NCBI GenBank assembly: GCA_963751955.1
Contig: CAVVWM010000003.1
Coordinates: forward strand, 1 to 64,000
Length of the DNA: 64,000 nt
Source: JABDIY01 sp963751955
Lineage (GTDB): Bacteria > Actinomycetota > Acidimicrobiia > Acidimicrobiales > SZUA-35
Direction of reading: 5' to 3'
Shown here: positions 33,832-41,926 of the stretch, in pieces
Position numbering within the stretch: the stretch's first letter is position 1
How the letters are laid out: each line of letters opens with the position of its first letter
Notes under the pieces: generated by a model
What the model saw: the letters and a program-made list of their open reading frames with translations, nothing else
What the model was told of the DNA's origin: nothing
The model's database searches: none
Position numbers and translations under genes: made by a program

Positions 33832-34608
33832 TCAGTACTCGTCGAGAATGGCGAGACGGATATTGAGGCCATATCGAGCAACAGTCGTGGCGGGCGGCAC
33901 CACCCAAAGACGTGCTGTAGCGGCAGTTCCGACCTCGCACTCATCGTCAGCCAGCGAGAGTGCCTCCCGCAGCCCTGGCGGATAACGGGTGAGGCTCAAG
34001 GCGGCCCGATCACCTCGGAGTTCACGCTCGGGATTCAATGCTCGGTCGATCAACGAATCGGCAACGCCGGCCAAGATCGGCAACTGCGAAGCACTAAAAG
34101 GCATGAGCATTCCGACCGCAACCGTGGCCGCCCGTGCATCACCGCTGGCGATTCGCGCGATTACCTCGGCCAGAAGTCCTTCGAGCTGGAGTCGGTCGAG
34201 TTTCGAGGCCGCTCCCGCTGTGATCACCGCAGCCGCATCGCCGGACTGTTGAATTGCAAGAGCGTTGACGGTGTCATCGTCGGTGAGGTAAAGCTCAGGT
34301 GCGCCGACACCACTTCGGAGACTGAGAGCCTCCAGCAGGTTGTAGGCCCGTGCGTGGTCGTGGTCATCGGCGTCGACAACATCGAGATCGTCGAGAAGGA
34401 TCTCGTCGACTTTCTTGTACCGACGGTACGTGAGGAACGATCCCAGCAACCCTGCCAGTACGACCAGGAGCACACCGCCCATCGTCGTCACCGGCGTCAA
34501 GACTGTGACGACGATGGCAAGGAGTGCGAGAGGGATGCTCATCACGACTCCGTAGAACGCAAAGATCAGCGTCAGCGAACCCGGTCCTGATTCTTGGGTC
34601 GAATCCAC
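33832..34608 (-). CDS. M48-like membrane protein lacking the HExxH zinc motif
   Basis: From GTG 34608 this is a 258-residue protein with two membrane helices (about 12-36 and 44-60). A domain laid out like HtpX-type M48 peptidases follows: YNLLEALSLRSGVGAPELYL, DDTVNALAIQ, AAVITAGAASKLDRLQLEGL. Where active members have an HExxH helix followed by NGD, this protein reads LLAEVIARIASGDARAAT, so the catalytic His and Glu are gone. I infer an inactive pseudo-peptidase. It sits between pimA and the DUF3048 lipoprotein on the same strand, each junction under 20 bases, so it belongs to the pgsA-patA-pimA transcription unit. Confidence 0.7.
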   Translation of the reverse strand: MDSTQESGPGSLTLIFAFYGVVMSIPLALLAIVVTVLTPVTTMGGVLLVVLAGLLGSFLTYRRYKKVDEILLDDLDVVDADDHDHARAYNLLEALSLRSGVGAPELYLTDDDTVNALAIQQSGDAAAVITAGAASKLDRLQLEGLLAEVIARIASGDARAATVAVGMLMPFSASQLPILAGVADSLIDRALNPERELRGDRAALSLTRYPPGLREALSLADDECEVGTAATARLWVVPPATTVARYGLNIRLAILDEY

Positions 34609-34624
34609 CCGGTCAGCGTAGTGG

Positions 34625-35734
34625 TCAACCGCGCTGGCTGGGCGGCACGTCGCCGTTTGCAAGGACCTCGTACAGCTTGGCGTACTCGCTGGCTTGCACC
34701 TTCATGCTGTACTCATTGGCTCGCTTGACCCCAGCTGTGATCCGGTCCTGGATTGGCTGACCACGGTCGAGTGCTTCGATGAGTGCGCTGGCGAGCGCCT
34801 TCGGTTTCCGATTGTCGAACAGTGTGGCGCATGCGCCATCCTGGGCCACGAACCGGAAGGCGGCAATGTCGCTCGCCACAACAGGAGTTCGGGCCGCCAT
34901 TCCCTCCAGCAGCACGACTCCAAAACTCTCCCCCCCAACTGCTGGGACACAGAAAACATCAGCTCCGGCCAAGCGGCGTTCCTTCTCATCATCACCAATT
35001 GCTCCAAGCCATTCGATTCGGGGGTCGTGAAATTCGCTCTTGAGCGTTTCGGTGTCCGGACCGTGACCCGCGATCCAGAAGGTCGTATCAGGGGGCAGGT
35101 AGGGCAAGGAGTGAAGCAAGACTCGAAGGCCTTTTCGTTCTTCGTGGCGCCCAATGAACATCACGGTTGGCGCCTCGGTTGGCCAGGGGTCGGCTCCGGC
35201 GAACCGATGAATCTCGATGGCGTTTGGGATGATCCGGTATTCACCTCCCAGAGACTGATGGGCTGTCACAGCAGCTTCATCGCTTACCGCCACCCGGTAG
35301 TCGAGGCGATCTGCCAACCGCCGAACAACTCCATTGATCCACCGATAGGGCATGATCGTTCCCGATGCATGGAAAGTGCCCAACAGGGGCGCAGGTTTGA
35401 CTACGAGGCTCGTAAGCGTCGGTCCGGGAGCGATCGGTTCATGCAAGTGAAGGACGTCGAAGCGTTCGTCCCATACCGCCCCCAAGAGTCGCAGCTGGGC
35501 TGGCGGGTCAGGCGCCAGCGGCGCGATCGAACCGTTCTCTGCGTAAGGAATCGAGTTACCGAGAGGGGTGACCCACGGTTCAGGAGGAAGTCCATCACAG
35601 GGAGCGAGCACTTGCACTGGCATACCCATGGCTCGTAGCGCTCGACCCAACCCGAGTACTTGCATCTGGACGCCGCCCCACACGCCCATCGAGTACGGGC
35701 ACACGAGCCCTATCCGGGGCCCGGTCGAACTCAC
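34625..35734 (-). CDS. pimA: PimA-like GDP-mannose:phosphatidylinositol mannosyltransferase (GT4)
   Basis: A GT-B fold retaining glycosyltransferase of 369 residues. The N-terminal VCPYSMGVWGGVQMQVLGLG is the PimA-type glycine-rich acceptor motif. The donor-side half has MFIGRHEERKGLRVLL and FCVPAVGGESFGVVLLEGMA with the E-x7-E signature. Context strongly supports PimA: the patA-like and pgsA genes lie directly upstream in the order known from mycobacteria. It would add the first mannose to phosphatidylinositol at the inner leaflet. The GTG start overlaps the patA TGA (GTGA). Confidence 0.85.
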   Translation of the reverse strand: MSSTGPRIGLVCPYSMGVWGGVQMQVLGLGRALRAMGMPVQVLAPCDGLPPEPWVTPLGNSIPYAENGSIAPLAPDPPAQLRLLGAVWDERFDVLHLHEPIAPGPTLTSLVVKPAPLLGTFHASGTIMPYRWINGVVRRLADRLDYRVAVSDEAAVTAHQSLGGEYRIIPNAIEIHRFAGADPWPTEAPTVMFIGRHEERKGLRVLLHSLPYLPPDTTFWIAGHGPDTETLKSEFHDPRIEWLGAIGDDEKERRLAGADVFCVPAVGGESFGVVLLEGMAARTPVVASDIAAFRFVAQDGACATLFDNRKPKALASALIEALDRGQPIQDRITAGVKRANEYSMKVQASEYAKLYEVLANGDVPPSQRG

Positions 35735-36609
35735 AGCGCGTCAACGTCGGATGTGTCAGGCTGAGGCCAGATCTCTGAAAGCACATGCCATTGTGCCGGG
35801 GCTTCAGAGATCAAATGCTCCAACTCCCGAGCGACCCGCTGTGTTGTGAGCGCAACATCGTCACGAAATTTGCCGTTTCGTTCGGGCCACAGGGGCGAGA
35901 GAACTCGACACTCACGTGTGGAACCCCTGTCATAGATCGCTACGGGTACGAGCGGACATCCACTACGAAGACTGAGTACGGCAGGACCTCCGGGCAGCGT
36001 CGTAGGGTGGCCGAAGAAGTCAACCACGACGCCGCTGCCAGCGATATCGCGATCCGCAACCAAGCAGACGATGGAACCTCCCTGTTTAGTTCTAGCCATG
36101 AGGATCCTGAACGCATCCGGACCCAGAGGAACGACCTCGACTCCGTAGGACTCGCGGGTGGAACGGAACCACTCGAACAACGCCGGCGGCTCGAGCTTCT
36201 CAACCACTGCGGTCACCGCCTGCTCCTCCACCAGGCCCAGCCACGCCGCCGCCCATTCCCACGAGCCCAAATGTGGCAGCACCATCACCGGCGTTGCCCC
36301 AGATTGCTGAACGTCAAGGATGTGGTGATATCCGACAAAGGAGAACCTACGGTCGATTATCTCGGACCGCTGCCTGGGGAGTTTCAGTGTGTCAACCCAG
36401 TACCTTGCGTAGAAGCCGATCCCCTTCCTGGCCTCGCCGACCGGGTCATGTGCCCCGGTAATCAAAAGATTGCGAGCCAGAACTGACGTACCTGCCAATC
36501 GGCCTGCGACCAACTCCCCCAACAGACTTGCGAGCCCGGCGGTGGGGCCCAGGGGTGCTGCTCGAAGCGCTGCCGAGGCGACTCTGAGCAGTGCGAGATC
36601 GCGACTCAC
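35731..36609 (-). CDS. Phosphatidylinositol mannoside acyltransferase-like (LpxL/PatA family)
   Basis: A 292-residue membrane-associated acyltransferase. The HxxxxE catalytic motif is HLGSWEWAAAWLG, followed by VVEKLEPPALFEWFRSTRES and IVCLVADRDIAGSGVVVDFFG, typical of the lipid A/PIM acyltransferase family. In mycobacteria PatA acylates the mannose of PIM1 and lies between pgsA and pimA, as here. It begins 12 bases after the pgsA stop and overlaps pimA by four bases. Confidence 0.85.
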   Translation of the reverse strand: MSRDLALLRVASAALRAAPLGPTAGLASLLGELVAGRLAGTSVLARNLLITGAHDPVGEARKGIGFYARYWVDTLKLPRQRSEIIDRRFSFVGYHHILDVQQSGATPVMVLPHLGSWEWAAAWLGLVEEQAVTAVVEKLEPPALFEWFRSTRESYGVEVVPLGPDAFRILMARTKQGGSIVCLVADRDIAGSGVVVDFFGHPTTLPGGPAVLSLRSGCPLVPVAIYDRGSTRECRVLSPLWPERNGKFRDDVALTTQRVARELEHLISEAPAQWHVLSEIWPQPDTSDVDAL

Positions 36610-36621
36610 GACCTCGGTGGA

Positions 36622-37344
36622 CTACTTGCGAAACCCGGTCATTCGCTCTCGCGCCATCGAACGTAGCTCGACTATCGAAGCGGATCGCGTTTCTCTACGG
36701 GCTCGCACTCGGTCAGCGCGAGCTGAACGGCTGGGTCGATGAGCTGGAGTAGCCCGAGGCGTAACCTCGGAAGCCTGTTTCCACACTTTGACGAATCGGG
36801 TTGCCACGGTGATAAGTGTGAGTGCGAGCATCACCCAGAGCACTGCAGTGAACAACGGAGCGAAGACCAACCCGAAACCGAGAACAATGAACCTCTCGGC
36901 CCGTTCCATGAGTCCTCCCTTTGCATTGAACCCCAGAGACTCAGCCTTGGCCCGTTGATAGCTGACCAGCGAGGCGCCGAGGTACAGGGCAAAGGGAAGC
37001 AGAGCCAAACGGGGCGTTTCGGTCCCGATGAAGTACCAGGCCGCTCCAAAAAAAAGCAGTCCATCGGAGAGCCGATCCGAGACCGAATCGAAGAATGCTC
37101 CTCTGGGTCCCGAACTTCCCGACGCCTTGGCAACTGCGCCGTCGAGGGCGTCGGGTACACCTGTGAGAGCTAGAAAGACCGCAGCGGTGAAAAAGTGGCC
37201 AGCGGCGATGAACGCACTGCAGGCGGCTGCCATTGTGACGCCGATGACTGTAATGACATCGGCGGAGACCCCTACCCGATGAAGCGACTGCCCGATCGGC
37301 CCGGTGACCTTGTCGAGACCTTCACGGAAGTTTCCATCAAACAC
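36622..37344 (-). CDS. pgsA: CDP-alcohol phosphatidyltransferase (phosphatidylinositol-phosphate synthase-like)
   Basis: An integral membrane enzyme of 240 residues and about six helices. The CDP-alcohol phosphotransferase signature is DALDGAVAKASG followed by GAFFDSVSDRLSDG, supplying the four metal-binding aspartates; the usual Arg after the second half-motif is Lys here. From its position before patA and pimA it would make phosphatidylinositol (phosphate) from CDP-diacylglycerol, as in actinobacteria. The C terminus is a basic tail (PSRSARADRVRARRETR). Confidence 0.88.
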   Translation of the reverse strand: MFDGNFREGLDKVTGPIGQSLHRVGVSADVITVIGVTMAAACSAFIAAGHFFTAAVFLALTGVPDALDGAVAKASGSSGPRGAFFDSVSDRLSDGLLFFGAAWYFIGTETPRLALLPFALYLGASLVSYQRAKAESLGFNAKGGLMERAERFIVLGFGLVFAPLFTAVLWVMLALTLITVATRFVKVWKQASEVTPRATPAHRPSRSARADRVRARRETRSASIVELRSMARERMTGFRK

Positions 37345-37446
37345 AGCTGACTCCTACTGTCTGCCCCTCGGAAAGAGGTTAGCCCAGCTTAGCGGCGAAA
37401 GCCGGGACTTGCTTGCAAAAGTTAGCACCACCTCGGCGAATGCGCA

Positions 37447-37941
37447 CTACAGCCGATCGACCACGGCCTGAGTCGATCGCAGACCCTCGGCCCCAATTCT
37501 GGCGGCATGCTGTGCCACATCGGCCAATCGAACCTTGACTCCGTTGCTCGCCGCCGCACGGAAGGACCACTGCTCGCTCGAACAGCCATCGAGGAGGGCG
37601 CCGATTGCATCGGCGGAGGCGGCCAGTGCGGCCTGAGCCGCATCGAGACCTATTGAGCGATCTACTGCTGCCGGGGGTGGAGTCGAAGCCAGAGCGTCAC
37701 CGTTGATGATCGGTTCACCCTGTGAGATGAGTTTGGAGATCTCGGTTTCCAGCAATCCGAGATGTCGAGCCAAGCCTTCGATGTGCCCGGTGAGCGAGAC
37801 GCCGTCGATCATTTCGTCCCGTCGCCCAAACCGCTCCGAATCGCTACGAACCGGACCGATCATTTCCTCAAAACGTCGTGCCAAGGACCGCATTGTGATG
37901 ACAAGATCGCGAGGAGCGAGCTTGGAATAACGGTCGCTCAT
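37447..37941 (-). CDS. Hypothetical helical protein in the PIM operon
   Basis: A 164-residue protein beginning MSDRYSKLAPRDLVITMRSL. It is all-helical in appearance (RRFEEMIGPV, GHIEGLARHLGLLETEISKL, ADAIGALLDGCSSEQWSF), loosely like a four-helix-bundle or DinB-type fold, but I cannot assign a family. The ATG overlaps the TGA of the gene before it (ATGA), which fixes the start and argues for co-translation. It lies between that membrane protein and pgsA. Confidence 0.65.
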   Translation of the reverse strand: MSDRYSKLAPRDLVITMRSLARRFEEMIGPVRSDSERFGRRDEMIDGVSLTGHIEGLARHLGLLETEISKLISQGEPIINGDALASTPPPAAVDRSIGLDAAQAALAASADAIGALLDGCSSEQWSFRAAASNGVKVRLADVAQHAARIGAEGLRSTQAVVDRL

Positions 37942-38453
37942 TTCGCGCTGTCCTTCACTGCTTTCCAGTCTTCTGGGTTGTCTTCGATGATCTGCTCGAC
38001 CACGTGGCCGTCCACACCATCGACGATGACAAGGGCTCGGGTGAGCGGTGGGTCCTCGGCGCTGTAGCACAGGATCCTCCATACCGGGCGGCTGAGAAGA
38101 CCGCGCCAGCTGAGCTGAGCCGAGGCGGCGCCGATCGGTTGTCCAACCTCCACAGCGGCGACCACGAGGGCATCTCGCTCGTCGATGTTGAGGTCCCAGC
38201 CTGCGACGATGCTGTAGATGCCGACAACTACAGCAATGGCGGCAGCCCACAGATAACCCTCGTTGACCAAGACGCCGTCATCTCCGAACAGGAGATAGAA
38301 CCCGATGAACACAGCGGCGCAGACCAGGTAGAGGTATCCCGGGATACGTCGTCTGTTGTTGTTTGGGAAAATGTAGTCCTCGAGGTCGCGCTCGGTCGCG
38401 GAGAGGTCCTCCGGCAGCTCGTCGACGAACTCGCTGTCCTCTTCTTCAGTCAC
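37938..38453 (-). CDS. Hypothetical two-helix membrane protein in the PIM operon
   Basis: From GTG 38453 a 171-residue protein with an acidic N-terminal tail (VTEEEDSEFVDELPEDL). Two helices follow (YLYLVCAAVFIGFYLLF and LWAAAIAVVVGIYSIVAG), then a cytoplasmic-side domain (RDALVVAAVEVGQPIGAASA, TRALVIVDGVDG). No family recognised. It is coupled to the next gene by a four-base overlap and lies between the HIT gene and pgsA. The upstream extension to 38540 is mostly antisense to the HIT gene end and is not included. Confidence 0.65.
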   Translation of the reverse strand: MTEEEDSEFVDELPEDLSATERDLEDYIFPNNNRRRIPGYLYLVCAAVFIGFYLLFGDDGVLVNEGYLWAAAIAVVVGIYSIVAGWDLNIDERDALVVAAVEVGQPIGAASAQLSWRGLLSRPVWRILCYSAEDPPLTRALVIVDGVDGHVVEQIIEDNPEDWKAVKDSAK

Positions 38454-38505
38454 AGCACAAGCGTACTGGGCACGCCTGACCCGTTGGCCAACGCGAGGAG
38501 TTCGA

Positions 38506-39066
38506 TCAACCGGATGGCCACTTGCGCCGAATTCGGTCATAGGACTGACTGAGCGTTTGAGGCAGGATTCTGACCTCAGCGACCGATGTCATGAAGTTCG
38601 TGTCTGCACGCCACCGGGGAACGATGTGAACATGCAGGTGATCCGGCTGTGATCCACCACCGGCAAGACCTTCATTCACCCCGATGTTCAGGCCGTGAGG
38701 ATAGAACGCCGCCTTCACCGCTGCTGCTGCTTCTCGCACAGTCGACCAGAGCTCGCCATATATCTCGTCGGACAGATCGTGTATTGACTCAACGCCCATG
38801 TTGGGGATGACCAATACGTGGCCGCTGGTGTAGGGATACACATTCAGGAGGACATACACATTCGGGCCCCGGTGGATGATGTAAGTCTCTTCGTCGGGCA
38901 AGTCGCTTTGCTCGATCGTCTCGAAGAGGGTCTTGCCGTCTTGGGCCTCCACATAAGGGTGGGGTTGGCCATCGGCGGCAAGCCCGCGAGCATGAGCGAG
39001 CCGCCATCCACTGAACAGGCGCGGCATTCCTCCCTCATTGCGGTCCCAGTAGTGAGACTCTTGCAT
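38506..39066 (-). CDS. HIT-domain nucleotide hydrolase/phosphorylase
   Basis: A 186-residue histidine-triad protein with the catalytic motif DHLHVHIVPRW near residue 150 and the HIT strand PNVYVLLNVYPYTSGHVLVI. The mycobacterial gene between thrS and pgsA is an Ap4A phosphorylase of this group, so a diadenosine polyphosphate substrate is likely by position. The ATG follows the thrS TAG with no gap (TAGATG), so translation is probably coupled. Confidence 0.88.
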   Translation of the reverse strand: MQESHYWDRNEGGMPRLFSGWRLAHARGLAADGQPHPYVEAQDGKTLFETIEQSDLPDEETYIIHRGPNVYVLLNVYPYTSGHVLVIPNMGVESIHDLSDEIYGELWSTVREAAAAVKAAFYPHGLNIGVNEGLAGGGSQPDHLHVHIVPRWRADTNFMTSVAEVRILPQTLSQSYDRIRRKWPSG

Positions 39067-41025
39067 CTAGATCATCGCTTCTTGGGTGAGGCGACTGAGG
39101 AATTCCTCGAGGTCAACCCCACGCTCTACTTCGCCGCCGCGTGGGTTGTCTCCAACCGTGTGTGCGGCCACGTCGTCGTCTCCCACCACGAGGACGTGGG
39201 GTGTTTTGGACATCTTCGCAGTGCGAATTCTTTTGCCAAGAGGGTCCGAACTGGCGAGCAATTCGGCCCTGAATCCGGCCGCCACCAAATCGGCGACGAC
39301 CTTCTCCGCATAGTCGCGATGTGCGTCGGCCACCGGCAAGACCTGCACCTGGACCGGTGCTAGCCAGGTCGGAAAGTTGCCTGCATAGTGTTCAACAAGG
39401 ACACCGAAGAAGCGTTCGATCGATCCGAGCAGAGCGCGATGAAGCATGATCGGCCGACGCCGCTCGCCGTCATGGTCCACGTAGGTGAGGTCAAACCGTT
39501 CAGGAAGATTGAAGTCGGCCTGGATCGTGGAGAGCTGCCAGCTCCGCCCGATGGCGTCCCGAACATCGATGTCGATCTTGGGGCCATAGAACGCAGCGTC
39601 GCCCTCTTTGACCGAGTATTCGAGTCCGTGCCGCTCCAACGCCATGTGAAGAGCTTCGGTAGCCATGTCCCAGATCTCCTCAGAGCCGACCGACTTGTCC
39701 GGATTCCTGGTTGACAGGTGGAACGTGAACTCATCGAAGCCGAACGCCCGAAGGATACTCAGCACGAAATCAAGCAGGCTGGAGATTTCGTCTTGTAGCT
39801 GATCCTCGGTGCAGTAGATGTGGCTGTCGTCCTGGGTGAATCCTCTGATCCGAAGCAGGCCGTGAAGAGTTCCGGCCCTCTCGTACCGATAGACCGTGCC
39901 CAGTTCGAAGAGCCGCAGCGGGAGTTCCCGGTAGCTCTTCTGGCCGTTGTCGAAAATGAGACAATGCATTGGGCAGTTCATCGGCTTCATGTAGTACGTG
40001 CCGTTGTCCATTTCCATCGGCGGGTACATAGCGTCGGCGTAGAAATCAAGATGGCCCGACGTTTCGAACAGCTTGCCGTTGGCGAGGTGTGGTGTATACA
40101 CGAACTCATAACCACCCGCTTGATGCCGAGTGCGGCTGTAGTCCTCCATCAGTTTGCGGACAATGGCGCCCTTGGGGTGCCACACGGCAAGCCCTCCACC
40201 CAGTTGAGACGGAAAACTCAGGAGGTCCATCTCGGCGGCCAGTTTGCGATGGTCCCGTTTGGCGGCCTCTTCGAGGTTGTGGAGGTGCTGCTTGAGTGCC
40301 TTCTTCGAATCCCATGCAGTGCCGTAGATGCGCTGCAGCATTGGCTGATCTTCACGGCCTCGCCAATAAGCGCCCGATACGCGCTGTAGTGCGAAGTGGC
40401 CAAGATGACCGGTGTGGGGCACGTGGGGGCCGACGCACATGTCGACAAAGTCGTCGGTATTGCGGTAGAAGCTGATCACGTCACCAGCCACCTCGGTGCT
40501 CAAGTCATTGCCCGACCCTGCCTCGGTGTCTGTGCCGGTCACACTGCGAATAATCGCCTGTTTGTAGGGATGGCCCTCCATCAGCTCCAGTGCCTCGTCG
40601 GCCGACATCACCGAGCGAACGAACGGTTGTTTTGCGCCGATGATTTTTCTCATCTCGGAATCGATCTTCTCAAGGTCGTCGTCGGTGAACGTAGCGTTGT
40701 CGGGGAGCGCAAAGTCGTAATAGAAACCATTCTCGATTGCAGGACCGATGGCAAAGGTCGCTCCGGGCCACAGCTTCAACACCGCTTGAGCCAGCACGTG
40801 AGCGGTGGAGTGGCGGATGGTGTGGAGGCCACGTTCGGTGCTGGGTGTCACAATCTCCACTGTCGAACCGTCGTGAAGCGGAACGTCCAGATCGGTCTCT
40901 TGGCCATCAACCACTGCGATCAGGGCATCCTTGGCAAGGCGAGGGCCGATGTCAACCGCAACTTCGAGCGTCGTAGAGCCCGAGGCCATCTCACGTTCAG
41001 AACCATCGGGAAGTCGAACCAGCAT
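39067..41025 (-). CDS. thrS: Threonyl-tRNA synthetase
   Basis: Charges tRNA-Thr. The 652-residue enzyme has all domains: TGS (about 1-60), the editing domain with RHSTAHVLAQAVLKLWPG (HxxxH), the class II core with zinc-site MKPMNCPMHCLIF, motif 2 RYERAGTLHGLLRIRGFTQDD and motif 3 HRALLGSIERF. The anticodon-binding domain ends it. The length is normal. A hairpin in its leader may regulate it. It starts the long minus-strand run toward yebC. Confidence 0.97.
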   Translation of the reverse strand: MLVRLPDGSEREMASGSTTLEVAVDIGPRLAKDALIAVVDGQETDLDVPLHDGSTVEIVTPSTERGLHTIRHSTAHVLAQAVLKLWPGATFAIGPAIENGFYYDFALPDNATFTDDDLEKIDSEMRKIIGAKQPFVRSVMSADEALELMEGHPYKQAIIRSVTGTDTEAGSGNDLSTEVAGDVISFYRNTDDFVDMCVGPHVPHTGHLGHFALQRVSGAYWRGREDQPMLQRIYGTAWDSKKALKQHLHNLEEAAKRDHRKLAAEMDLLSFPSQLGGGLAVWHPKGAIVRKLMEDYSRTRHQAGGYEFVYTPHLANGKLFETSGHLDFYADAMYPPMEMDNGTYYMKPMNCPMHCLIFDNGQKSYRELPLRLFELGTVYRYERAGTLHGLLRIRGFTQDDSHIYCTEDQLQDEISSLLDFVLSILRAFGFDEFTFHLSTRNPDKSVGSEEIWDMATEALHMALERHGLEYSVKEGDAAFYGPKIDIDVRDAIGRSWQLSTIQADFNLPERFDLTYVDHDGERRRPIMLHRALLGSIERFFGVLVEHYAGNFPTWLAPVQVQVLPVADAHRDYAEKVVADLVAAGFRAELLASSDPLGKRIRTAKMSKTPHVLVVGDDDVAAHTVGDNPRGGEVERGVDLEEFLSRLTQEAMI

Positions 41026-41043
41026 TGTTCTATTCTGCCTCAG

Positions 41044-41065
41044 GACCGCAACCGAATTTGCGGTC
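41044..41065. promoter_or_regulatory. Hairpin in the thrS leader
   Basis: GACCGCAA at 41044-41051 pairs perfectly with TTGCGGTC at 41058-41065 around a 6-base loop, 19 bases before the thrS ATG on the minus strand and about 35 after the plsC stop. There is no T tract downstream on the minus strand, so a translational or processing role for thrS is as likely as termination of plsC. Confidence 0.45.
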
Positions 41066-41100
41066 TGACAAGAACCACATCCCGTTTTTCTGGGTCGACG

Positions 41101-41874
41101 CTAGACGCCAACCAGCGGTTTCGGTTTCAGGACGTCGGCACTACTGCGACGCTCGATGGTTGGTTCGAGAACAACCGGAACGAGGGGCTCTTCAGGCTTC
41201 GCACCGGCGTAGGTGTGTACATACTCCAGACCGCAGAGGGCTTGGATCTCGAACATGAGTTCGTCGGTGATCTGCCGATAGAGCCCACGGTCTCCAAGAC
41301 GATCGGCATAGCGCGATACGTCGATTGGATGGCCGAATCGAACAGTCGCTTTCATGAACGGTGTGGGCATCGGCTTGTCGGGTGGCTGGATTTCCCTCGT
41401 ACCTACGATGCCAACGGGAATGAGCGGCTTCCCGGATTCGACCGCGAGTCGAGCTGCGCCAGTGTGCCCTTTGTGGAGTTTGCCCGAACGGCTACGGGTT
41501 CCTTCGGGGTAGATGCCAAACAGCCCGTCACGCTGCAATACCGCCTTCGCTGCATCCAACGCGGACTCAGCGTGTTCACCGCCGCGACGATCGATCGGGA
41601 TCATTCCGAGAGCAGGAAAAAGACGACGGGTCTTCCAATCGTCCAAGTATTCGGCCTTGCCGACATAGATCAACGCTCGCTCGATGACGGCCGGAACCAA
41701 GAAGGAATCGATAACCGAAATGTGGTTCGGGCACAGCAGAGCGCCACCCGTCTCGGGGATGTGCTCGGCCCCTTCGACATTGATATCCCACAGGAGTTTG
41801 AACAGGGGACGAATGACCCTCTTCACCGCTGGTTGCGCTCGACCGATCTTTGACATGTCGATTTCTTGCGCCAT
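41101..41874 (-). CDS. plsC: 1-acyl-sn-glycerol-3-phosphate acyltransferase (PlsC family)
   Basis: Adds the second acyl chain in phosphatidic acid synthesis. The 257-residue protein has the HX4D motif in LLCPNHISVIDSFLVP, IPIDRRGGEHAESAL, the phosphate-binding GIYPEGTRSRSGKLHKGHTG and LIPVGIVGT. A basic N terminus suggests peripheral membrane binding. It lies 75 bases upstream of thrS on the same strand and follows mshC. More than one PlsC-like gene per actinobacterial genome is common, so the exact acyl acceptor is uncertain. Confidence 0.88.
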   Translation of the reverse strand: MAQEIDMSKIGRAQPAVKRVIRPLFKLLWDINVEGAEHIPETGGALLCPNHISVIDSFLVPAVIERALIYVGKAEYLDDWKTRRLFPALGMIPIDRRGGEHAESALDAAKAVLQRDGLFGIYPEGTRSRSGKLHKGHTGAARLAVESGKPLIPVGIVGTREIQPPDKPMPTPFMKATVRFGHPIDVSRYADRLGDRGLYRQITDELMFEIQALCGLEYVHTYAGAKPEEPLVPVVLEPTIERRSSADVLKPKPLVGV

Positions 41875-41926
41875 GCGATGAGGTTACCCGCTCGCTGAAT
41901 AGACCGCCCGTCAGCAAGGCCAACCG

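Noticed and set aside
33673..34590. Plus-strand ORF of 305 codons
   Set aside because: Antisense to the pseudo-M48 and lipoprotein genes; no domain.
40396..41853. Plus-strand ORF of 485 codons opposite thrS and plsC
   Set aside because: Long but antisense to two highly conserved genes and without any recognisable domain.
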